Of a stretch of DNA of 64,000 nt, positions 32,108 through 43,165 are shown in pieces. The notes under the pieces were generated by a model. That model did no database searches and was not told where the DNA came from. It was given only the letters and a program-made list of their open reading frames with translations. Numbering within the stretch: position 1 is the stretch's first letter; every line of letters starts with the position of its first letter. A program made the position numbers and the translations under genes. This DNA is from Chelydra serpentina (lineage: Eukaryota > Chordata > Testudines > Chelydridae), in the NCBI GenBank assembly GCA_037349315.1, contig JBAIAC010000260.1, positions 62,001-126,000 on the forward strand, in the 5' to 3' direction.

Positions 32108-32615
32108 GTCCCATAGACTTTAAGGTCGGAAAGGACCATTATGATCATCTAGTCTGACCTCCTGCACAATGCAGGCCACAGAATCTCACCCACCCACTCC
32201 TGCAATAATCCTCTCAGCTACTGAAGTCCTCAAATCATGGTTTAAAGACTTCAAGATGCAGAGAATCCTCCAGTAAGTGACCCGTGCCCCATGCTGCAGA
32301 GGAAGGCAAAAAACCTCCAGGGCCTCTGCCGATCTACCCTGGAGTAACATTCCTTCCTGACCCCAAATGTGGCGATCAGCTGAACCCTGAGCATGTGGGC
32401 AAGACTCACCAGCCAGATACCCAGGAAAAAGTTCTCTGTAGTAACTTCTAACATCCCATCATTGGTCCTATTTACCACTGATAATGAAAGGTCAGTTAAT
32501 TGCCAAGTTCATGTTATCCCATGAAACCATCCCCTCCATAAATTTATCTAGCTTAATCTTGAAGCCAGATAGGTCTTTTGCCCCCACTGCTTCCCTTGGA
32601 AGGCTGTTTTTCTGA
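32108..32615 (-). mobile_element. CR1 3' fragment, antisense
   Basis: Shows the phrases GGACCATTATGATCATCTAG, TCTGACCTCCTGCA and GAAGCCAGATAGGTC, matching the antisense of another CR1 subfamily. The coding part is broken. Confidence 0.75.
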
Positions 32616-32641
32616 CAGTAGCCAATAACAGGTGCCTTAAA

Positions 32642-32715
32642 AGCCACCACTGGGAGTTGAACCTAGGATCTCTTGTTTACAAAACAGGCCTTTTATCTAG
32701 CTAAGCCATGGTGCC
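32642..32715 (-). pseudogene. tRNA-Thr(TGT), degenerate
   Basis: CTTGTAA-type loop (TGT), D arm TGGCTTAG and T arm GGTTCAACTCC kept; one acceptor mismatch and a weak anticodon stem (CCTGTT/ACAAG). A TTTT directly follows at 32638-32641. Could still be a gene, but pairing is poor. Confidence 0.65.
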
Positions 32716-32862
32716 TGCCCATGGCTGAGGGATGGGGTCTGCCCACACCTGATTCCCTGCCAGACCCGACCTGGGCCTGACAAGCGTTGCTTGTGTTTGG
32801 ATTCTGCAGAGCAGAGGAGCAGGTGATGTTTTCCTTGCAAGCTGTGTGTCTGTGAATCCTTG

Positions 32863-33062
32863 GCCAGGTCTGCACTACAAAGTTATTTCAGCATCATTAT
32901 ATCGCTCAGGTGTGTGAAAAACACACAACGCTCCCTCGGTCGCCTCCTTTTGGCTGGTGCACACACGGCAATGCCACGTCTGGTGACAAAACTGCCCTCT
33001 GTTGGCGACAAAATAAAACCACCTCGATGAGAGGCCTGGAGCTTTTTGTAGCAAACTGAGAG
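32863..33062. mobile_element. MITE-like repeat (copy at 63233-63440)
   Basis: The pair of sequences shares GGCCAGGTCTGCACTACAA at the left end and GCAAACTGAGAGTGACA at the right. This resembles the ends of turtle Harbinger-like MITEs. Termini are tentative. Confidence 0.5.
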
Positions 33063-33064
33063 TG

Positions 33065-33350
33065 ACACATACCCAGCCCCCCACACCCCAGTCCTGACTC
33101 CTGCACCCCCCAACATCCCCAGCACCAAACAGGAGCTCCTGTACACCCCTCCCAGATTCCTACCTGCCCCCCTCGCACCAAACGGGAGCTGCCCCAGGTC
33201 AGCGCTCCACACCCCAACCTCCAACCCTGAGACCCCTCCCTCACCCTGGCTCCTGGCCAGACCCTGCACCCCGACCCCCAGCCTGCTCCTGCACCCGAAC
33301 TCCCTCCCAGACCCTGCACCCCCAGCCCTGTGCTCAGTGCCCCCCCACCC
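33065..33350. repeat. CCCCA-rich degenerate repeat
   Basis: Same family as 28800 and 58310; minus-strand frames are low complexity only. Confidence 0.6.
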
Positions 33351-33872
33351 TCAGCTCAGTGCAGAGAGACGCAGAGAAGGGGCTAGACCCAGGGAGAAGG
33401 TAGGTACCCGCTCTATGTGGGCAGGGGTGGGGGGGATCCTGTTTACCCCTCCCCAGCCCTTCTGCGCTTGAGTTTACCCCCAGCCCCTCCCTTGCTCCAG
33501 GGACCAGCCCTAGCTCCCGCCCCGATGTGCTATTGACCCGGCCCGGCCTCGCTCCAGCTGGGGACCAATCCTTCCCCCCTCCCCCGCAATGCCCCACCGT
33601 GCTCTTGCCCCTGGCCCCTTCATTCCACAGGGGGGCCCAGAAATATGTTTGGCGCCAGGCCCACAAAAACTAACCCAGCTCTGGATACCACACTGGGATG
33701 GGGATTGCATTGGCCTTTATTTGTATTTCCAATGGCATTTCTGTCTGTGATTTTGTTTTTCTTTGTCGAACGGTGTTTTCTCCTGGATCCAATATTTAAC
33801 TAGAAAAAGCCTTTGTTGCCTTTGTTTTACCTGCTCGCTCTTGCGGTGGAAGGGGGCAGCTGCACTCACTGA

Positions 33873-33938
33873 ACTGGGCTAGCTCAGTCAGTAGAGCATC
33901 AAGCTCTTAGTCGGGGGTTCAAGGCCCATGTCTGGGCT
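33873..33938 (+). pseudogene. tRNA-Lys(CTT)-like pseudogene
   Basis: Plus-strand relative of 3417 and 22755: TAGCTCAGTCAGTAGAGC A box, CTCTTAG loop, GGTTCAAGG B box, with the same missing anticodon-stem/variable segment. Confidence 0.75.
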
Positions 33939-33939
33939 C

Positions 33940-35500
33940 TCAGCTGCTTAAGTTCCCTTATGTGCTGGGAGCCAAATGATTCCTGGTGATGTCCAGAGCG
34001 CTCAGGGGAGGAGGTGAGCTGGGGTGGGGGCCGGTTCCTCTCTCCTCCCCCAAGGGTTACATCCTGCAGCCCTACCCCCCCCCCCACCCAGATCACCTCC
34101 GTTCCGCCTCTGCCTCCTCCCTTGAGCGCACCACCACTTCTCCTCCTCCCTCCCTCCCTTCTTCCCTCCTTGCGCATGGCAAGCCTGGGAGGGAGGGAGG
34201 TGGAGGGGAAATGTGGCACACCCAGGGGAGGGGGCAAGATTTGGGGAAGGGGTTGGAATGGGGGCGGGGCCAGGGGAGGAGTTGGGGATGGGGACGAGAG
34301 CACCCACCGGCGCCTGCTAAAGTCGAGTCGGTGCCTGTGGAAAGCCCTGGCTCAGGCTAGAGACACAGGGAGGTTTTGCTGTTCATGGAGCAAAGGAAAT
34401 TGTGTCTGTGTGTGAAATGGAGGGAAACGAAACACCCACCCGAAGGCACGAGGCTCGAAGGCACGAGGGTGAAGGAATCAGGCTGAGGAATGACTGAAGT
34501 GGACTCACCTGGGATTGAAATGACATTTGTTTCTGTCAAGTCGTGAGGAATGTGGCATTAATTCACATGTGGGGTTGAGGCTTCTTTAGCTCCTTGTAAA
34601 AACTTGAACTGGATTTCCCAGAAGGGAGAAAGGGAAAGTCCAGGAGCTGCCTTTAGTCCCTGGCTGGGGTGGAAGGCACAGACTCCTGGAGAGCAGGGGC
34701 CGCTGTTTCCGTGGCAGAGAGCCTGGCCCTTAGGAGACGTTCTTCACTTGCTGTTTTAAGCTATTCAATAAAATAACGGTGGAGCTACAATGTCCGGCCC
34801 AAAATTTCAGCCCCTCTGGTGCAAAGACGCTATTTTAGGATCTAAACAGGAGGCTTCCGGCGCTAGGACACTGCCCAGAGAGCTCAGTGGGGGGTGTAAG
34901 AGCTGCTGACTCTGAGGGACCTGGGCTAAGTCCACCTGCAGGTGGAAGTGCTTCGATTTATTTGATCGACAATGAGTACCAGCTACCGGGGAGAAGATTC
35001 AAACAGAGCCCCCAGGTCAGCCCCAAAGGAGAGTGGTTCTCGCTGCCCCATGTGTGGCAGGGAGCCTCTCAAGCCCATCACCGCACCCCCACCCTGGACA
35101 GAAAAGAGCGCTGGCCCACGCACACTCGGACTCAGCTTTGCTTGTTTTCCTTCCACCCAGAACCCCCTTTCCTTCCTCTCCTGGGCTGCAAGTAGCCACC
35201 CCTGGGAAGCCGAGGGGCAGGCACAGGATTCTACCTCCCAGCAGCCAACAGCACCTCCCCAGGCTTTGGCAGAACGAACGGTGGCGCTCGACTAACCCCA
35301 CTGAGCCGCTTAGCTTCTGCCCTGCCTTCCTCAGCACGACCTTCCTCTTTCGCCCCATTCCCACCTCACTTCCTCCTTTGGCAAGTCACGCAAGGGAGGC
35401 CAGCAGGAAGAGCTCTCAGATAATTTCCCCACCCTCTGTCCTGCAGGGGTTGGGGTTACCCAAGGACAGGCCAGTGGCAGAAGGAGGAGTGTCTTGCTGG
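33940..35500. other. GC-rich stretch without recognised gene
   Basis: 34000-34300 is purine/pyrimidine-rich and gives overlapping frames on both strands. 34150-34200 contains CTTGCGCATGGCAAG with a neighbouring GGGAGGG/CCCTCCC inverted pair like 2989-3048. 34880-34985 resembles 20590-20670. No domain is recognised. Confidence 0.35.
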
Positions 35501-35534
35501 ACAGATAGGGGAGTGGGGAAAAAGTTAACTGTCA

Positions 35535-35607
35535 TGTTTCTGCCTGGTTTCAAACAAGGGACCTTTTGCGTGTTAGGCAAACATGATAACCACTACACTA
35601 CAGAAAC
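35535..35607 (-). tRNA. tRNA-Val(AAC)
   Basis: A 73-nt cloverleaf: acceptor GTTTCTG/CAGAAAC, D arm TAGTGGTTATCA, loop CTAACAC (AAC; A34 would be inosine). One mismatch in the T stem (T-C). A TTTTT terminator lies downstream on this strand at 35518-35522. Likely functional. Confidence 0.88.
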
Positions 35608-35956
35608 TTCCTTCAAATGCCAACCACTTGGCTGGTGCTCACGCTGGCGCACACCGATGGGCGAACCTGGAGAAAGTGGCAGCAGCCCTTCGAGAGATCA
35701 ACTGGTAGAGCAAAGGACTGGAGCTGGAGCTCAGGAAGTCAACCTTCTCTTGCCCTTGTGACTGCAGCTTGAAGGAGAGCTTCTTTTCCTTCCCCTTGCT
35801 GAGGAAGAGCAAGAGAAGAAGAAAAGCCCAGGTGGGCACAAGCCCCCACTGTCTTTCCCTGCTGGGGAGCCTGAAATGAGGGACTCGTGGTGGGTAGAGG
35901 TACCACTGCGCTGCGAGAAAACAGCCCAACCCTGCACACAAAGGGACCAAAGAGCC

Positions 35957-36029
35957 TGCCAAAGCCTGGGATTGAACCAGGGACCTTTAGAGCTTCAGTC
36001 TAACGCTCTCCCAACTGAGCTACTTCGGC
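35957..36029 (-). tRNA. tRNA-Phe(GAA)
   Basis: Acceptor GCCGAAG/CTTTGGC, D arm TAGCTCAGTTGGGAGAGC, loop CTGAAGC (GAA, with C38 instead of the usual A) and T arm GGTTCAATCC. All stems pair. No TTTT lies within 30 bases. Degenerate copies are at 49927 and 62377. Confidence 0.88.
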
Positions 36030-36850
36030 CCCTACAGGACACTTTTCTGGCTTGTTGCTTCTCTGTCCGGGATATTTTTGCCAGTCATGGAACACAAAAA
36101 GGACGTCATTGCGAGTGGCCCATGGAGGCAAGATGAATTTTTTTTCCTGCCTTGTTCAGCTTGATTTGCTTCCTCACCCCATTCCTGCCCTAGTTCCTGG
36201 GTTACCTGGTGGCTGAAGGCGACTGGGGCCCAGCGGCACGGGGAGGAATTTGGGCAGCTAGACCCCACTAGCAAGACCCCTGCCGCCATTTGCCACCCCA
36301 CCCCATTGTCCCTGGTTCAGCTACTGCAGCTCAAATTCTCCAAGACTCCCCCCCGCACCCAGCTCCCTCTCCTGCCATCCCCATCTGGATCCTCAATGCC
36401 CCTCACACACTTTGTAAGAACAGGAGACTGGCCATACTGGGTCATACCAAAGGGGCTAAGGGGGGTGGCCTGCAGCCCATGACTCCATGGGGCTGGTAGG
36501 GGCTGGTACTCGCGACGCAGAGTGCTCTGAACTCTGGGGGCCAGGCCTCTGGTGCTCTGAGCACTCAGGGTGTGGGGGCTGGTGCTCTGGGCGCTGGAGC
36601 CACTGGGGGCTGCACCATGCACCCACCCGGCACTCCGGGTGCTGGGGCTACTTGCCACCTGCCTACCCGGCATTTCCTCTCATTTGTGAGAGTGGATCTC
36701 AAATTGCTCATATTTGCATCCTTTTCTTTTTTTAAATCATTAAACGCAGCCTCCAAATTTTAGATATTGCAGTTTCCTGAGGTTTTGAGGTGTTCCCTGG
36801 GTTTTTTAAGCACAGTCCTTTGTTTCTGGAGGGAGTCCACACAGATAAGC
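36030..36850. other. Shared Phe-module flank, then no gene recognised
   Basis: 36040-36310 recurs at 48350-48610 and, in reverse, at 49740-49930, always next to or near tRNAs. After 36310 nothing is resolved. Confidence 0.4.
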
Positions 36851-37357
36851 TCTCAGCTGGAGTATTATGTCCAATCCTGGGCACCACATTTCAGGAAAGA
36901 AGTGGACAAATTGGAGAAAGTCCAGAGAAGAGCAACATAAATGATTAAGTGTCTAGAAAACGTGAGCTATGAGGGAAGATTGAAAACAATTGGGTGTGTT
37001 TAGTCTGGAGAAGAGATGACCGAGAGGGGACGTGATCACAGTTTTCAAGTACACAAAAGGTTGTTACAAGGAGGGAGGGGACACATTATTCTTCATCTGA
37101 GGATAGGACAAGAACCAAGGGCTTAAATTGCAGCAAGGGTGGTTTAGGATGGACATCAGGAAAAACTCCCTGTCTGTCAGGGCTGTTAAGCACTGGAGTG
37201 AATTCCCCAGGGAGGTTGTGGAATCTCTGTCAGGGGAGGTTTTTAAGAGCAGGTTCGACAAACACCTGTCAGGGATGGTCTAGATTATACTTATGAGTGC
37301 AGGGAGCTGGACTGGATGACCTCTCAAGGTCCCTTACAGTCCTATGATTCTATGATT
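36848..37357 (+). mobile_element. CR1 3' end fragment
   Basis: Sense-strand CR1 C-terminus plus 3' end: GAGTATTATGTCCAATCCTG, GTTAAGCACTGGAGTGAATT, and CCTATGATTCTATGATTCTG. The coding frame has stops and indels. A 5'-truncated older subfamily. Confidence 0.85.
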
Positions 37358-37379
37358 CTGCATATTGGAGGTTATGGGC

Positions 37380-37620
37380 TGGGGGGGGGTTAAATCTCCC
37401 CCTCCCCCCGGCCTCATCTGATCAGATCCATGGTCCCATTAAGCCTTGTATTTCTCCTCCCCCAGCAGACATCCTGTCTGTGGGAGTGGCCAATGCCGGA
37501 AATAGTAAAGGAAACTCTAACCCTTCCCCACGGACTGCACAATGATCCTTTCCATACGTTGTTACATGGGAACAGTCCCTCCTGAGCCCCCAGCCACAGA
37601 GCAGTTTGAGACATGAAGCG
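37380..37620. repeat. Module L (direct copy at 46060-46310)
   Basis: Direct match to 46060-46310 including CCAATGCCGGAAATAGTAAA. No gene. Confidence 0.75.
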
Positions 37621-37689
37621 TGATGGTTAGCCCTGCCCTTTAATCCCCCTGCAGATACCCCATCCAAGAGTGGGTGCCCCAGTTGTGCC

Positions 37690-37960
37690 AGACACTGCGG
37701 AAACCCCGACCAAGGATGGGGGCCCTGATTCTGCAGGTGTTGTACAACTCATAGTGAGAGTGAGAGTCCTTGATGCCAAGAGCTCACAGGCAACATAGAT
37801 GAAGTGTGGGAGGGTGGTTCCCATTTTACAGCTGGGGAAACTGAGGCCCAAAGATGCGATGTCATTTGTCCATGTTTGCACAGAGAATAATGGGGCCAAA
37901 CTTGGAACTGAATCCAAATTTTCTGAGTCACAGCCTGGCCCTTAATCACAAGCCAAGCAT
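37690..37960 (-). mobile_element. MIR-like CORE-SINE, antisense
   Basis: Contains CCCATTTTACAGCTGGGGAA and ACTGAGGCCCAAAGATG, close to the complement of the MIR 3' part, followed by CCTGGCCCTTAATCAC. MIR/CORE-SINEs are old amniote repeats; divergence here is high. Confidence 0.65.
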
Positions 37961-38554
37961 TGTCGATTACACGGCAGTGGCCTCCATGGGAAGTTGCAGA
38001 ATCTCCTTCATTGGAGGATTTGAAGAAGGGGTTATGCAAATACCTGTCGGGGATGACCTAGGGATACTTGGTCCTGACTCTCGGGGTCCCTCCCTGCCCT
38101 ATCTCTCTACACGCCTCTGTTGTGTGGTTTTGTGCTGTGTCATTGCTCCACACTTATCTGTTGTGCATAGTGTCACTCTCTGCCCCGCCACACACACTTC
38201 AGTGAAGAAGCAGCTGGCAATCTAGTAGGCTGCCCATGGAACAATGGGACAGAGAAACCTGCATCATGTGATGCTGCACCGGCCCATGAGCCATTGCAAA
38301 CCCCTCCCAAAGCCCCCTGCGGCCAGAGGCACAGTGCGATAGCTACCCACAATGCACTGCTCTTTGGGGCGACGCAAGAGTTGCTAGAGTGGATGCGCTC
38401 TGGTGACACAAGGAGCAGAGTGTTTAATTGAAACCCTCTAACTAAACCCAGCGTAACTCTGTAGTGTGGACACAGCCTGAGAGTGAGACAAGACCCAGCT
38501 CCCCTTGACACCAAGGATGCTCAGGGACTGAAACTAAAGAACCACAAGTTCCTC

Positions 38555-38636
38555 CGTAGTTGACAGGATTCGAACCTGTGCAGGGAAACCCCAATGGATT
38601 TCGAGTCCATTGCCTTCACCACTCGGCCACAACTAC
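38555..38636 (-). tRNA. tRNA-Ser(CGA)
   Basis: An 82-nt Ser tRNA: acceptor GTAGTTG/CAACTAC, loop CTCGAAA (CGA), paired stem ATGGA/TCCAT, variable arm and T arm canonical. The D loop has GGTGAAGGCA where the TGA gene has GGTTAAGGCG. It decodes UCG. No TTTT is nearby. Confidence 0.9.
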
Positions 38637-39097
38637 TTTCTTTGTACAGTTTTCTCACTACACTCTAGTTCTGTTCTCACTGAGTGATCGTTTCCTCAGA
38701 CCAGTTTCCACAACACACTCACTGCCGTGCCATTGTGTAAGTGTGTCCATGGCTGAACAGCAAGAATTCCTGCTCATTTCCCTGCTGGCTGGAGAATGAT
38801 GACATTGTGTTTGTGGTTAATGATGTTGCTGTAGATGGTTTATTCCCTGCCTAGACAATTCAGACAGTCCCTTTCCCCATCCTATCCCCAGCACATCAGT
38901 GATGCCGATATCAGGGGCAGGTTTTCTTTGGAGCACTGAGATTTTTGGGGGGAGTTGGTGGCTCCTTTCTTTCCTCACCCTGGAGTAAACTCAGCTTTTT
39001 ATTCCATCCGTGATGATTCATGGAATAACAACAGCAGCATGAAGAACGAGGAGATGGAATATCTCACTGCCGGGGGAAAGGTGGCCACGTCCCTTCT

Positions 39098-39219
39098 AGG
39101 GTGACCAGATGTCCCGATTTTATAGGGACAGTCCCAATTTTTGGGTCTTTTTGTTATATAGGCTCCTATTACCCCCCACCCCCATCCTGATTTTTCACAT
39201 TTGCTGTCTGGTCACCCTA
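39098..39219 (+). mobile_element. Palindromic MITE, full copy
   Basis: Complete element AGGGTGACCAGA...TCTGGTCACCCT with TA edges and internal CCCCCCACCCCC. Reference for the truncated copy at 21931. Confidence 0.88.
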
Positions 39220-39807
39220 CTCCCCTCTGTCTGACCATTGTCACTGCAGGAGAGAAGGTTTGTAAGGAATCGAATGCCCTGGCTTAGACAAGAGACACAG
39301 GAAGATTTTGCTGTCCATGTATCCGTGCAAAGGAACTTGTGTCTCTGTGTGAAAACGAGGAGGGAATTGAAACACTCACATGGTGGTGCCGAAGGCAGCA
39401 GGGAACCCCCTAGGATGAGAATAGGAGATGTTCTCACGCAGCATGTTTCTTACTTTGCCCATCTGTCAGTTTGATTATAATCGATGGAAATATGTTGCCA
39501 TTGGTTTGTGTGTTTACACAGAGATTGACATTAACCAACTAATACGTCCTTCTTCCCAGCCTGCCTAGTCTGCGGTGGGTGAGTTTAGAGGGACACGTTC
39601 GCTCTCCCCAGTCCCCGTGCCAGGCCTGTGCTCTCCATGCTGCCCACTTCCCACACTGCTGGGATCCTTCCCTAATCTCCCCCCAGACCTCTGCCCCCCA
39701 CCCCCACTTCTGGGAGCCCCTCCCAGCACTGTCCATCTCCCCTGCTGGCAGGATCCTGCCACCTTCCTTTCATTTCCTGCCTCCCCCTGAGCAAAAGCTC
39801 AGCACTA

Positions 39808-39879
39808 TTCCCACCCTGGGAATTGAGCCTAGGCCACTAGGGTGAAAACCAGGACTCCTGCCCACTAGACCCCATGGGA
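39808..39879 (-). tRNA. tRNA-Glu(TTC)-like
   Basis: The minus strand has TCCCATG, GGTCTAGTGGGCAGGA, anticodon loop TTTTCAC (TTC), and a T arm with AGGCTCAATTCC. One acceptor mismatch, and the T loop lacks the conserved TTC. A TTTT lies at 39793-39796 downstream on this strand. It may be a decaying gene. Confidence 0.7.
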
Positions 39880-40427
39880 CTGGGATCGCTCTGGGGGTCT
39901 AAGAGCCGCTCCTAAGAGCAGCAGCGCTGCCCAGCGGGGACAGCACCCACCGCTGGATTAACCCTTCCCGTGCTGAGCTTCTCTCTCTCCATTCCCAGCA
40001 CCTGTGATCAGGAACCAGAGATCGGGGCTCCCAGGTTCTCCACAGCCCAGGACTGAGATTGGGACCCCCCCCATTGTGCAAGGTGCTGTACAAACCCTGG
40101 CCAACACCGGGAGCACCAGGGGGATCCCCTCAATGTCCCAGAGCCTTTGCTGCCCAAGTTCTCCTGACGCCCCCGGGATCCACCCCTCCCCCTCCTGTAA
40201 AACACCCACCTTTCCCCACAGCCCTTCTTTCCCTGCCCCGCACTTTGCTGGCTCACCCTGGGCCCAGCTCCTCCCCCAGGTGAAGCACAGATGGAGGCAA
40301 CATCGGCCCCTGGAGACAGCCCCACTGAGCGCTGCAGCCCCCCCGGGGGGATTTGCAGACACAGGAAGGGAGCAGCTGGGAGCGGTGGGGGCTGGGAAGG
40401 AGGGAGGAGCCGGAGCAGCTCCTGGGG

Positions 40428-40640
40428 GCGGGGCTCTGGCACAGCTCGGGGGTGGGGCAGCTCCTGGGGGCGGGGCTCTGGCTCCATTGTGAGCCGGGGG
40501 CGGGGCAGCGCCTGGGGGCGGGGCTCTGGCACAGCCCGGGGGCGGGGCAGCTCCTGGGGGCGGGGCTCTGGCACAGCCCGGGGGAGGGGCAGCTCCTGGG
40601 GGCGGGGCTCTGGCTCCATTGGGAGACGGGGGCGGGGCTG
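40428..40640 (+). repeat. 42-bp GC-box minisatellite
   Basis: Five units of 42-48 bp, each holding GGGGCGGGGC (an Sp1-type GC box) and AGCTCCTGGGGGCG. CpGs are preserved inside. Frames through it in both strands are periodic, not genes. Confidence 0.85.
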
Positions 40641-40849
40641 AGCAGCGGCTCCATGGGCGAGTCCTGTGTTTGCCGGCAGCGCTGGTGGCAGGTGTCCAGG
40701 TGGGGACAGAGCCTGGGGCCGGGGGGTTCCCCTGTGTGGGGCCGGGGGTGGCGGGGGGACGAGCCGGAGCTGCGGGCGGGGGAAGGACAGTGGGACACGT
40801 GGGGGGTGGAGCGTCCCCTGGGAGCCAGGAAAGTCCGGGGGGAGAAGAA

Positions 40850-41010
40850 AGTGTCAGTGTGTGTGTGTCAGTGTGTGTGTGTGTGTGTCAGTGTGTGTGT
40901 GTGTGTGTCAGTGTGTGTGTGTGTTACTGTGTGTGTATGTGTGTGTCAGTGTGTGTGTGTGTGTCATTGTGTGTGTGTCAGTGTGTGTCAGTGTCTGTGT
41001 GTGTGTTGCT
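40850..41010 (+). repeat. Interrupted (TG)n tract
   Basis: TG runs broken by TCAG, about 160 bp, between the GC-box array and module A copy 2. Confidence 0.9.
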
Positions 41011-41022
41011 ATTTGCATCCTT

Positions 41023-41700
41023 GTGCCACGTCCCTCTCACACACTGATCACAATTCTCTCTCCGCTTCTTCCCCTTCGCTCTCCCCTCACCACATGTGGC
41101 TACAGAAATCCCACAATGACGGACTCTCCCGTCTCTTCTTTTGCCCCATTTTCTCCATCAGTCTCCAACGGCCATTTACATTCTCCCCAGATTTGGGATG
41201 TTTCCCCCCCGCCAGTTTATCTGCATCCCTTTGTCCTCGTTCGAGTGGGGAATTGCTGCCCCGAGTCACTCCCCGAAGGGGGTCGGGGGTGGTGGGGGCT
41301 GTTTGGGGAGCCCCGAGACGTGGCTGCCTCAGGGGTGGCGATGGGGCGGCTGTTCTCTGCCAGCAACAGGGCTTGGCCGGGGCCCAGGAGGGAACAGGGG
41401 GAGCCCGTGTCCCCTATGGAGCCTGCCCAGCCCCTTTGCTTCTGCTCCTTTCTAGCGTTTCCTTCACAGACTGTATTACTGGGGAGGCTGGGAAATGTCT
41501 CTGGGCTGAGCCCCGGCAGGAGGGGCCAGGTCCCCACTGGAGTAAAGAGACGAAGTGTTTCCCCAGCATGGCAGAATGTCGGGTGTGTGTCTGCAGGGAA
41601 AGGGCCTGGGGGGATCGTGACGTGAAATTAACTAAACCCTGTTCTGCAACCCCCACAACTTTCTGCTCTCACCCCGCCCCCAACGAACAAGCGACAGTGA
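41023..41700. repeat. Module A, inverted copy
   Basis: Reverse complement of 873-1540. Confidence 0.8.
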
Positions 41701-41872
41701 CACCGGGTGGCCACGTAGGGTAACGCACACAGCGTCTCTCAGAGAGCAACAGTGACACTGGGTGGCCACGTGGGGTAACGCAAACAGCGTCTCTCTCAGA
41801 GAGCAACAGTGACACCGGGTGGCCACGTGGGGTAATGCACACAGCGTCTCTCTCAGAGCGCAACAGTGACAC
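41701..41872 (-). repeat. 57-bp E-box minisatellite, 3 copies
   Basis: Three complement units with GGCCACGTGGGG; two retain CACGTG, the first reads CACGTAG. Confidence 0.9.
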
Positions 41873-41939
41873 CGGGTGGTTTACCTCCCATACCGGGTGG
41901 AGAAGCTGGAGAAAGTGGTGGCAGGTCTTTGATGGGTCA

Positions 41940-42060
41940 GCTGGTAGCAGGGCCGGCTCCAGGCACCAGCAAAACAAGCTGGTGCTTGGGGCGGCAAGTT
42001 TCTAGGGGCGGCATTCTGGCGCCAGCCATGCCGCCCCTAAATATGTGCCCAGGCCGCCCT
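41940..42060. mobile_element. hAT-like MITE fragment
   Basis: CAGGGCCGGCTCCAGGCACC and GGTGCTTGGGGCGGCAAG form an end typical of a non-autonomous DNA element common in turtles. The other end is not visible. Confidence 0.45.
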
Positions 42061-42230
42061 AGCTCACCTCCGCTGCCGCCACTGGCTTGCACGCCACGGC
42101 GCGCGAAACAGCTGATTCTCGTGCCTGCTGGAGGGGGAGATCCCCAGTCACCGCTCTGCCGGTGCCCCTCACTCCCGACCCGCAGCCCCTTCTATCCCAG
42201 CCCTGAGCTCCCCAGGCACTGCTCTGTCGA

Positions 42231-42652
42231 TGCCCCTGCCGGGCGATGCTCTGGAACTGCTCCCTACGAAGCCAGTCAGGACTCTGGAGGAGCCTCCTCG
42301 CTGAGCCGACTGTCTCCAGGGCAAGAAGCTTCTCCAGCTTCCACCTTCCTGGGTCTGACCCCGGAGCGTTCAGCATCCCCTTCTTCACCCAGCAGGGCTT
42401 ATGGGGAAGCCAAAGGGCCCTGCCCCCCAGCTTCCAATCAGACGTGACTCTCAGCCAGCCAGTGAAACAGGAGGTTTATTAGACTATAGGAACAGGGTCT
42501 AAACCAGAGCTTGTAGGTACAGAGAACAGGACCCCTCAGTCAGGTCCATCTTGGGTTGTGGGGAGGCCAGAACCCATCTGGATCTCCCTCCATCTGCCCA
42601 GCCAGCTCCAAACTCTCCTCTGCCTTTGTCTCCTTCCCGGGACAGGAGATCA
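42231..42652 (-). mobile_element. ERV-type LTR, truncated copy 3
   Basis: Reverse complement of the 3' two thirds of the LTR at 4190. The junction to the Arg module flank at about 42652 shows an internal deletion of the LTR 5' part. Confidence 0.65.
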
Positions 42653-42867
42653 CTGTCTTTTGTGCCTTGGGGACGTTTTTATCCTAAGCTGGTAAAAATA
42701 AGCTTCGGGGGTCTTTCATGCAGGTGCCCATGACTGTACCCCAGAGTTCGGAGTCAACCCTGACAACCTCCTTCCTGGGGCTGTAGCTGAAGCCACAGTG
42801 GCCAAGAAGAGACTCCAGCCCTGAAGAAAGCCGGACGTTCAGTACAAAGAGGAAAGTGCACAAAGTA

Positions 42868-42908
42868 CAACCGCGAAGGGACTTGAACCCTCAATTGTCT
42901 GATCCACA
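42868..42908 (-). pseudogene. 3' half of Arg-bodied tRNA with GTG anticodon
   Basis: Only TGTGGATCAGA through CGCGGTTG remains; about 31 bases of the 5' half are deleted. It shares the GTG loop and the CAATTGAGG variable region with 3844, so it comes from that copy. Confidence 0.8.
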
Positions 42909-43083
42909 GAAAAGTCTCTCCAAGCAATTCTTTAGAACAGACGGACACTGTGTTTGTCGGATCATCTACGGAGGGGGCAGAGACACTCTGGGCACAAGGA
43001 GCTATTTTGAAGTACATCGTGTCACAAAAGCCTCTAGACAGTGGCCTTTGGGCAGAGCTGGCCGAAGAGCCTTCTAGTAACTG

Positions 43084-43165
43084 AGGGTACGTCTACACTA
43101 TGCCCCGGATCGGGTGGTGATCGATGTATCAGGAGTCGATTTATCGCGTCTAGTTGGGAGGGCCA
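43084..43165 (+). mobile_element. MITE end
   Basis: GGGTACGTCTACACTATGCC followed by GGATCGGGTGG...GATTTATCGCGTCTAG is the left end of a common turtle MITE family; the right part is missing. Confidence 0.55.

Larger units (their letters stand above)
38170..39550. repeat. Duplication module E, copy 2
   Basis: Direct copy of 20990-22210 with the full-length MITE and about 180 bp more than the other copy. Holds the Ser(CGA) gene. Confidence 0.85.

Noticed and set aside
35033..35761. A 242-residue frame
   Set aside because: It crosses the Val tRNA on the other strand and module flanks shared with non-coding copies.
40353..41723. A 456-residue frame
   Set aside because: It crosses the GC-box minisatellite, a TG tract and module A; it has no domain and the duplicate of module A at 873 is read in other frames.
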